Assembly (NCBI GenBank): GCA_918219625.1
Contig: CAKJXT010000111.1
Location: 1-5,740 of the forward strand
Direction: 5' to 3'
DNA length: 5,740 nt
From: Bacilli bacterium
GTDB taxonomy: Bacteria > Bacillota_I > Bacilli_A > RF39 > UBA660
Position numbers and translations under genes: made by a program. The number at the start of each line of letters is the position of its first letter. Position 1 is the first letter of the stretch. Under the pieces are notes generated by a model. It was given only the letters and a program-made list of their open reading frames with translations, did no database searches and was not told the DNA's origin. Positions 1 through 5,174 of this stretch are shown piece after piece.

Positions 1-375
1 AATATCCTTAGAATCAGCCATACCTCCAGGTAGATTTAATTCTTCATAATTCTTTCCTTTATATGCATTATTTAATACAGTAACAATATAATTATCAGAT
101 GTAACAATATATGCTCCCGAAAACATACATTTTAAATCCATATTTTGATATTTCTTTTCATACATATAATGAGAAAAAGTAGTTTCCTTTAATTCCAAAC
201 AATAATCGTCATTAGAAAAAGTAAAATTAGAAACAACAAGAATTTTTCCCTCTTTTAATAACTCAGACTCTTTTTGAAGTTGTTCCCAATAACAATTTAT
301 TTTTTCTTTATATTCATCACTAAGCTCAATTATTCCTTTATAATCAAATTTAACATTCTTTACTTCTTTAATCAT
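1..375 (-). CDS. Probable Nudix hydrolase, N-terminal part, 3' end beyond window (partial)
   Basis: An ATG at 375 opens a frame that stays open to the left edge, giving 125 residues beginning MIKEVKNVKFDYKGII. The middle contains GKILVVSNFTFS (43-54) and FSHYMYEK (67-74). The end, FSGAYIVTSDNYIVTVLN (85-102) then LNLPGGMADSKDI (113-125), fits the strand and the GG that open a Nudix fold. Its closest pattern in my memory is a Bacillota Nudix clade ending in GGG(I/L)D-x-x-DI before the REXXEE helix. That helix, which carries the metal-binding glutamates, lies beyond the window, so activity cannot be judged. The family hydrolyses nucleoside diphosphates linked to another group, such as ADP-ribose or modified NTPs. 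A strong SD that includes the upstream TAG supports the start. An 8-base gap places it in the same operon as the GNATs. Confidence 0.75.
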   Translation of the reverse strand, partial: MIKEVKNVKFDYKGIIELSDEYKEKINCYWEQLQKESELLKEGKILVVSNFTFSNDDYCLELKETTFSHYMYEKKYQNMDLKCMFSGAYIVTSDNYIVTVLNNAYKGKNYEELNLPGGMADSKDI

Positions 376-378
376 AAA

Positions 379-386
379 ATCTCCTA
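379..386 (-). promoter_or_regulatory. RBS of the Nudix-like gene, overlapping the upstream stop
   Basis: The minus strand reads GAA TAG GAGATTTT ATG. The TAG stop of the short GNAT opens the SD TAGGAGAT, three bases before the ATG at 375. This supports the frame from 375 to the left edge as a real gene. Confidence 0.83.
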
Positions 387-797
387 TTCATAAACATATA
401 CTATTTCATCATTTGCCTTATTTATTCCACCAGCTTTTTCATAGCACTTACAAGCAGATATATTGCTTTTATTAGTAATTAAAAACATTTTATAACATCC
501 AATATTTTTAACAAAATCTCTAACAAAAGATATTAAACCTGTCCCATAACCTTTTCCTTGATAATCATTCATAATATCAATCGCATGAAGATAAAATTGT
601 TTTCTTCCATCTGGGTTTAATAATATATATCCAAAAGCAAAACCAACTATTTCATTATCTTCTTTCGCAATAAATCCAAAATTATTTTCACCATTTATAA
701 ATTTTTTTAAATCATCAATATTATATTTAGTATCTTCATCATCTCTAAAATCAATCATTAAATCAAAATCTTGTTCTTCTAATATTTTACATTCCAT
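384..797 (-). CDS. Short GNAT-family N-acetyltransferase, AAC(3)-I-like layout
   Basis: A 137-residue protein. GNAT landmarks in order are NNFGFIAKEDNEIVGFAFGY (38-57), the strand FYLHAIDIMNDY (68-79) with the canonical acetyl-CoA loop QGKGYG (80-85), and the C-terminal MFLITNKSNISACKCYEKAGG (104-124). The compact size and the YLHAIDI - YQGKGYGT - ACKCYEKAGG order resemble the subgroup that contains aminoglycoside 3-N-acetyltransferase I, but the similarity is at layout level only. Many members of this subgroup are not resistance enzymes, so no aminoglycoside activity should be assumed. The acceptor is unknown. The start follows the 2H gene stop by two bases. Its TAG stop is part of the SD of the next gene, which begins 8 bases later. 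Confidence 0.93.
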   Translation of the reverse strand: MECKILEEQDFDLMIDFRDDEDTKYNIDDLKKFINGENNFGFIAKEDNEIVGFAFGYILLNPDGRKQFYLHAIDIMNDYQGKGYGTGLISFVRDFVKNIGCYKMFLITNKSNISACKCYEKAGGINKANDEIVYVYE

Positions 798-799
798 AA

Positions 800-1324
800 T
801 TATTCACCTAAATCCTTCATCATTATTTGATTAAATGGATAATTAATTATATCAATTCTATCCACTTTAACTACAATTGGTAATTTAATATTTTCTTTTA
901 AAACCACTAATCCTTTAAATAACTCATCATCTGATAATCTTATAGAAATAGTAGAATGTGGCATCCACTTATTAATATCATAATACGGATTCAAAATACC
1001 ATCAAAATCTTTCATATATTCAATAAAATCATTATGAATACCCATTAATTCTTCTGTCATAATTGGTTCTAAAAAAATAACATTTTCCTTAGTCATAAAA
1101 GTACCAACTGATACAAGTGATAATTCAAAAGGTTTAACAGTCTTAGAAAACTCTATTACCTTTTCTTTCAAACCATCAATATTATCAGTATGATAATCCC
1201 CAATAGAAACATGATTCAATTTAACAGTTTCATCATGAACACCATTAGAAGATAAAAGACTTCTTATATTATTTATAACTTTTTGGCTTTCATCATCAAA
1301 TACTAATTCAATCGCATAATTCAT
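800..1324 (-). CDS. 2H phosphoesterase, LigT / 2'-5' RNA ligase family
   Basis: A 174-residue protein showing the paired H-x-S/T motifs of the 2H phosphoesterase superfamily: H38-V-S40 in LNHVSIGDY and H123-S-T125 in MPHSTISIRL. The central PFELSLVSVGTFMTKENVIFLEP (65-87) matches the 2'-5' RNA ligase-like branch. The length is normal. Members hydrolyse or form cyclic phosphates and 2'-5' linkages: RNA 2',3'-cyclic phosphates, ADP-ribose 1'',2''-cyclic phosphate or 2'-5' oligoadenylates. Which of these applies cannot be told here. Both catalytic histidines are present, so activity is likely. The last codons and the TAA stop overlap the RBS region of the next GNAT, only two bases away, so the two are probably translationally coupled. 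Shared operon membership with a Nudix gene would fit nucleotide or ADP-ribose metabolism, but that is inference. Confidence 0.88.
   Translation of the reverse strand: MNYAIELVFDDESQKVINNIRSLLSSNGVHDETVKLNHVSIGDYHTDNIDGLKEKVIEFSKTVKPFELSLVSVGTFMTKENVIFLEPIMTEELMGIHNDFIEYMKDFDGILNPYYDINKWMPHSTISIRLSDDELFKGLVVLKENIKLPIVVKVDRIDIINYPFNQIMMKDLGE
803..810 (-). promoter_or_regulatory. RBS of the 137-residue GNAT, inside the 3' end of the 2H gene
   Basis: The minus strand reads TTA GGT GAA TAA TT ATG. The SD TAGGTGAA lies within the last sense codons of the 2H phosphoesterase gene, and the stop sits between it and the ATG at 797. This arrangement favours termination-reinitiation coupling. Confidence 0.8.
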
Positions 1325-1327
1325 ACT

Positions 1328-1335
1328 CTCACCTC
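1328..1335 (-). promoter_or_regulatory. Ribosome binding site of the 2H phosphoesterase gene
   Basis: The minus strand reads TAG TGAGGTGAGAGT ATG. The SD GAGGTGAG lies three bases before the ATG at 1324, just after the TAG stop of the upstream GNAT. The 12-base gap is the widest in the window. Confidence 0.82.
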
Positions 1336-1336
1336 A

Positions 1337-1828
1337 CTATATCGAATCATAATAATAAACATTTTCGACTAATTCTTGATTAGGCAACTTATAAATTCTA
1401 GTATTAATAAACTTACCTCCTATATGCTTATAAAATTCATTTGACGGATTACCATCTAAACATCCTATAATCATATTAGAACAACCAAGGCTCTTTAATT
1501 TATTAATTCCTGTATCAATCAATTTTCTACCAAAGCCTTTTCCTTTATATTTTTTAATAATATATACAGAACAAATTTCACCTTGTTTCTTAGAAGAATC
1601 TATAACATCAACAGTAATAAAACCTACAACTTCACCATCTACTTCTAAAACAAATTGATTGTCACCATCAAAATTTTCAAAAGACTTTTTTCCTCTTTCT
1701 TCTTCATTTTTATATAAATTATCTAAAAACTCATCATTAACAATACCTCTGTATGTTTCATTCCAAGCAATAGTAACAACATGCGCAACGGAAAAACAAT
1801 CTTTTTGTTCCATTCTTCTTATTTTCAT
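1337..1828 (-). CDS. GNAT-family N-acetyltransferase, single domain
   Basis: A 163-residue cytosolic protein with a complete GNAT fold. The N-terminal helix segment AWNETYRGIVNDEFLDNLY (21-39) is typical of a large Bacillota GNAT subgroup. It is followed by FVLEVDGEVVGFITV (59-73), the strand EICSVYIIKKY and the acetyl-CoA loop KGKGFG (95-100). The usual C-terminal acetyl-CoA helix and strand, NPSNEFYKHIGGKFI (127-141), come last. The loop starts with K95 where Q or R is common, which many active members tolerate. The family transfers an acetyl group from acetyl-CoA to an amine on a small molecule, peptide or protein; the acceptor cannot be predicted. It lies 8 bases downstream of the double GNAT and 12 bases upstream of the 2H phosphoesterase, but it differs enough in sequence from the other GNATs here that recent tandem duplication is unlikely. 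Confidence 0.94.
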   Translation of the reverse strand: MKIRRMEQKDCFSVAHVVTIAWNETYRGIVNDEFLDNLYKNEEERGKKSFENFDGDNQFVLEVDGEVVGFITVDVIDSSKKQGEICSVYIIKKYKGKGFGRKLIDTGINKLKSLGCSNMIIGCLDGNPSNEFYKHIGGKFINTRIYKLPNQELVENVYYYDSI

Positions 1829-1831
1829 AAA

Positions 1832-1839
1832 ATCACCTA
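1832..1839 (-). promoter_or_regulatory. RBS of the 163-residue GNAT, overlapping the upstream stop
   Basis: The minus strand reads AAG TAG GTGATTTT ATG. The upstream gene's TAG stop is the start of the SD TAGGTGAT, four bases before the ATG. The 11 bases AAGTAGGTGAT are identical to those at the preceding junction (2752-2762). Confidence 0.85.
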
Positions 1840-2748
1840 CTTTGTATGTTTTTCACCCATAAAATAATATGTACTTATCTCATAACCTGAATCACCATAT
1901 AATTTATCTAAACCAGTATAAGTATAACTTAAACAAGCATTACTAAGCCCAATATCCTTTAAATATTTAGTACCTAATCTAACTAAATTAGTACCTATTC
2001 CTTGATGTGTTTCATTAAATGATACACAAGTACATCCAACACTACCTAAATCTTTTCCTTCAGTTTCAATAGAAACAATAAGAGTACCTACAATTTTATT
2101 GCTTTTAACCGCTACTAAAACTCTTTGATTATTATTAATATCATATAAATCTAAATTTCTATAATACTTAGAAAACTTCTCATCTTGATACTGACAAGCA
2201 TCATCAGAACAATCAATTATTCCATCTAAATCATTAATAGTAGCCCATCTATAATAAATACCATTAATAGTATCGCCAATTGAATTTTCATTTTTAACAA
2301 ACTTAGATAAAGTCATTCTCATATCAAAGCAGTTGCACCCACCCCAAGAATGAACATAACCTCTTTTTTCAAAAAACTTAGAAGCATTATCGTTAACTAA
2401 TGAATCTAAATTTTCATGAACACTTGGAACAAACTTTTCACTAGTTGGAACACCAGGCATTAAATAATCAAAACCAACACCTAATATAACTTTATCATAA
2501 CCTTTAGATAAAATGCTTTTTTCACATTTATCTAAGAGTTTAGAACCAATTCCTTGATTTCTATAGTCTTCATCAACAATTAATAATAAAATTGTATTCT
2601 TATTAACAATCGAAAAACCTACTAATTCATCATTAATTCTTTCTTCAAAAAATTCATTATCAGAATTACAAATTATTTCATAATGTTTACCTTCTTCCCT
2701 ATTAATAAAAGGAAAATACTTCATAAACATTAAATAATACTCTTTCAC
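1837..2748 (-). CDS. Tandem-domain GNAT-family acetyltransferase
   Basis: A 303-residue protein with two GNAT folds, each expected to bind acetyl-CoA if active and to acylate an amine or other nucleophile. Domain 1 (about 1-150) carries the acetyl-CoA loop RNQGIG (63-68) after the strand ILLLIVDEDY. Later it has PGVPTSEKF (98-106) and FFEKRGYVHSWGGCNCFDM (125-143), a pattern I associate with two-domain GNATs of Bacillota. Domain 2 (about 160-300) has VGCTCVSFNETHQGIG (237-252), then YTYTGLDKLYGDSGYE and FMGEK. In its loop the residue three before the first Gly is T247, where Q or R is usual, so acetyl-CoA binding there may be weaker or different. The start is GTG (2748-2746), chosen for its SD. 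The gene begins 8 bases after the kinase fusion and is followed 8 bases later by another GNAT. Substrate unknown. Mycothiol-synthase-like enzymes also have two GNAT domains, but nothing here supports that activity. Confidence 0.92.
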   Translation of the reverse strand: MKEYYLMFMKYFPFINREEGKHYEIICNSDNEFFEERINDELVGFSIVNKNTILLLIVDEDYRNQGIGSKLLDKCEKSILSKGYDKVILGVGFDYLMPGVPTSEKFVPSVHENLDSLVNDNASKFFEKRGYVHSWGGCNCFDMRMTLSKFVKNENSIGDTINGIYYRWATINDLDGIIDCSDDACQYQDEKFSKYYRNLDLYDINNNQRVLVAVKSNKIVGTLIVSIETEGKDLGSVGCTCVSFNETHQGIGTNLVRLGTKYLKDIGLSNACLSYTYTGLDKLYGDSGYEISTYYFMGEKHTK

Positions 2749-2751
2749 TAT

Positions 2752-2759
2752 ATCACCTA
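2752..2759 (-). promoter_or_regulatory. RBS overlapping a stop codon; sets the GTG start of the double GNAT
   Basis: The minus strand reads AAG TAG GTGATATA GTG. The TAG stop of the kinase fusion is the first part of the SD TAGGTGAT, which lies four bases before the GTG at 2748. The spacing favours this GTG over the in-frame ATGs at residues 7 and 9, which have no comparable SD. Confidence 0.85.
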
Positions 2760-5162
2760 CTTACTAACATCAAATTCATTAACAAATTCATTAAACTCTT
2801 TAAAAGATAACCCAACTGGTATAGAATCAATTAAAGTTAACTTTCTAATATCTCCATGTTCATCAAAACCTTTAGTAATCTCATTTAAAGCCTCATCTAT
2901 TGACTTATACCTATGTATTCCTCTTTTTGGTCTATTTGCGTGCTCAAAGTGATACCACATATCATTATGTTTAAATAAAATAAAACAATGCATTCTAACT
3001 TCTTCATCAAAATTATCCTCAGTCTCATAACTTCTATGACAATAAAGTCTATTATCAATACCCATTCTATCAAAGAAAGCTTTAATCATCATAGCTTGTT
3101 CAATACAAGTACCAAGACCAGTTTCTAATACTTCTTCAAGTGAATTAATTCTATAATTTTCTCTAAATCCATCTAAGCGATTAATATGCTTATTACCATA
3201 TACATCAACCCATCCATAGTTAATATTAATATTCATAAAATCCATTAAATCTCTAGGATTCTTTAAATTATCAAAACTAAGTTCATCCTTTAAAGCAACA
3301 ATTATTGAACTAAATATAACATCATTCTTAAGTTCCTTACTATCAGGGTAATTTAATAAATGTCTTAGATAATAAATCATGTCATAGATCGCTAAACGTT
3401 GATATAAATTAGGAACATTAATTAATTCAGAATAATACTTCTCAATATAAGTCATAATATATGAATATTGACTCATATCAACATTCTTTTCATCCTCTAA
3501 AGAAGCAAACTTCCAAGGCTTTCTTACCATGTTATAAATAATAGACAACTCATAATCAGCTGGAGCATACATAGATCTTTCAAAATCAATTACTTTAATA
3601 TCTCCATCACAATAAAATACATTATCAAAATGTAAATCATTATGAACCAAAACAAAAGTAGACGAATCTAAATATCTATCAAACTTAGAAAATGCATAAT
3701 CAATAAGATCACATTCTTCTTTATCAAAAATACCCTTTTCTTTAGCCTTAGAATATAAAGAAGAAAACTTATCTTTATTCTCTGAAATCCAATCACGTTT
3801 AGGTCCCACATTTTTATGAAATGACTTCATTATTAAACATAATTGTCTAATGACATCTTCTCTTTGTTCTTCTGAAAAAGTATACCATATGCTATATAAA
3901 GGAACTCCATTAATCTTTTCAATAATCTCATAATAATAAGGAACATCATCCTTATCAGTACTAAAATAATATAATTTAGGAATATAAGGATTATCCTTAT
4001 TTTTTAAATAATAATCAATTTCATTCTTAAACTTAGCCTCATTATCAGTATTAGTACAAATTCTAACTATATAATCACCAATAGAATATATAGTATTAGT
4101 AAAACCTTTATTAATAAATTTACAATCTAATCCCTTTAACATATCATATTTTGAAATAATAGTATTAATTATATCCTCAGTTTTTAAAGAATTAATTAAT
4201 CCTTCCATTGTATTAACCAAATCTAAATATCTATTAATCTCATCGATGGTTTTAATTACTTCATTACAAGCTAATTCCATTTCTTCTAAATCATTAGAAA
4301 CAATACCTAAGCTTCTCTCTAAATTATACTTTAACCATCCTAATCTACCAACCAGATTACCATATATAACACTATACCAATCAACATCAACTTTTCTATA
4401 ATTAAAATATTCTCTAAAAACAGATAAAAACTTATCAGAAGAAAAATTATTACTTAAAAATCCGGACCAACATAAAGCATCTTCTAATAACTCTCTTTCA
4501 GGATTCGCAACATGCGCACTCTCCCAATCAATAATAATAGGTCTATCACTCCACATAACATTCTTAGGATCCATGTCCGAGTGACAAAGAGCTTGATTAA
4601 CATTTGTTTTATTAAAACATTCATTAGCTTTTCTTAATAAATCATAATAATTCTTATAATTCTTTAAAAATTCATCCTTATAACTCATACTAGAAAAATT
4701 AGGATTACTAATATAACTTTCCCAATCATACTCTCTTGTATATTCAATAATATTAGACTCTAAACCAATCTTTCTATAATCTAATAAATGAATATGAGCC
4801 AAAATATTACCAATTTTTTTACAATGATCTATAGTTATTTCTTCATCTTTTAAAGTCTTACCAAAAACAAAATCAAAAACCATATAATATGTATCATCCA
4901 TTTTAACTAGATAATTTCCATCAATTTCTATTGCGCTAGAAACATCAATACCATTATCTTTAACAAAATGAGAAATATGCTCTGAAACTACAAAATTATT
5001 ATATGCATCACTTCTAGACATAACTTCTGGATTTAATACCTTAACACAATAAACTCCTTTATCAGTTTCAACCTTAAACATCTTATGCATTAATCCACCA
5101 TATAATCTAGTTATACTTAATACATTACCTAAATATTTCTCACAAAATTTTTCTATATTCAT
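2757..5162 (-). CDS. Three-domain fusion: APH-type kinase, second APH-type kinase, transglutaminase-like domain
   Basis: An 801-residue cytosolic protein with no signal peptide or membrane segment. Domain 1 (about 1-318) is an aminoglycoside/choline-kinase-like fold: ATP lysine K41 in YCVKVL, catalytic loop HSDMDPKN (H194, D196, N201) and metal-binding D212 in IIIDWES. Domain 2 (about 325-628) is a second and different APH-like fold: R367 at the usual ATP-lysine position (YIVRIC), loop HNDLHFDN (H507, D509, N514) and D526 in VIDFERS. Both domains look catalytically intact. Domain 3 (about 632-798) resembles transglutaminase-like cysteine proteins: C686 in LGTCIEQA, H725 in RMHCFILF and E740 in WYHFEHA, followed by RGIHRYKS. 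APH enzymes usually have about 260-310 residues and one kinase domain, so this length and order are odd. Family knowledge predicts ATP-dependent phosphorylation of hydroxyls on small molecules. The substrates, and whether domain 3 hydrolyses or transfers, are unknown. The ATG start is supported by a strong SD. Confidence 0.92.
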   Translation of the reverse strand: MNIEKFCEKYLGNVLSITRLYGGLMHKMFKVETDKGVYCVKVLNPEVMSRSDAYNNFVVSEHISHFVKDNGIDVSSAIEIDGNYLVKMDDTYYMVFDFVFGKTLKDEEITIDHCKKIGNILAHIHLLDYRKIGLESNIIEYTREYDWESYISNPNFSSMSYKDEFLKNYKNYYDLLRKANECFNKTNVNQALCHSDMDPKNVMWSDRPIIIDWESAHVANPERELLEDALCWSGFLSNNFSSDKFLSVFREYFNYRKVDVDWYSVIYGNLVGRLGWLKYNLERSLGIVSNDLEEMELACNEVIKTIDEINRYLDLVNTMEGLINSLKTEDIINTIISKYDMLKGLDCKFINKGFTNTIYSIGDYIVRICTNTDNEAKFKNEIDYYLKNKDNPYIPKLYYFSTDKDDVPYYYEIIEKINGVPLYSIWYTFSEEQREDVIRQLCLIMKSFHKNVGPKRDWISENKDKFSSLYSKAKEKGIFDKEECDLIDYAFSKFDRYLDSSTFVLVHNDLHFDNVFYCDGDIKVIDFERSMYAPADYELSIIYNMVRKPWKFASLEDEKNVDMSQYSYIMTYIEKYYSELINVPNLYQRLAIYDMIYYLRHLLNYPDSKELKNDVIFSSIIVALKDELSFDNLKNPRDLMDFMNININYGWVDVYGNKHINRLDGFRENYRINSLEEVLETGLGTCIEQAMMIKAFFDRMGIDNRLYCHRSYETEDNFDEEVRMHCFILFKHNDMWYHFEHANRPKRGIHRYKSIDEALNEITKGFDEHGDIRKLTLIDSIPVGLSFKEFNEFVNEFDVSK
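2771..2794 (-). repeat. Perfect 12-bp tandem duplication at the 3' end of the kinase-fusion gene
   Basis: The plus-strand unit caaattcattaa occurs twice head to tail. Read on the coding strand it lies within codons for EFNEFVNEFD near the C-terminus of the 801-residue protein and keeps the frame. It looks like slippage in AT-rich coding sequence, and no function is apparent. Confidence 0.85.
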
Positions 5163-5165
5163 ACT

Positions 5166-5174
5166 ATCACCTCT
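5166..5174 (-). promoter_or_regulatory. Ribosome binding site of the kinase-fusion gene
   Basis: On the minus strand the junction reads TAAGAGGTGATAGT then ATG. The strong SD AGAGGTGAT begins with the last base of the upstream TAA stop and lies three bases before the ATG. It fixes the start at 5162 and suggests translational coupling to the ParB-like gene. Confidence 0.85.

Noticed and set aside
384..797. Calling the short GNAT an aminoglycoside resistance gene
   Set aside because: Only general layout matches AAC(3)-I; substrate-binding residues cannot be verified, and many similar GNATs act on other amines.
1659..1862. A 67-codon plus-strand open frame
   Set aside because: It lies wholly opposite two well-supported GNAT genes and their RBS, has no recognisable domain, and its Ser/Leu/Phe/Ile-rich product is what an antisense shadow of AT-rich coding DNA looks like.
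3234..3256. Possible internal start for a separate transglutaminase-like protein at Met640 (AGAGAT a few bases before ATG)
   Set aside because: The SD-like match is weak compared with the TAGGTGAT type used by the genes here, and the frame is continuous with the kinase domains with no stop, so a single fused product is simpler. A secondary internal product cannot be excluded.
4200..4215. Possible separate start at Met319 between the two kinase domains
   Set aside because: No AGGAGG- or AGGTGAT-like sequence lies at the right distance, and the frame is continuous, so two separate kinase genes are not supported.
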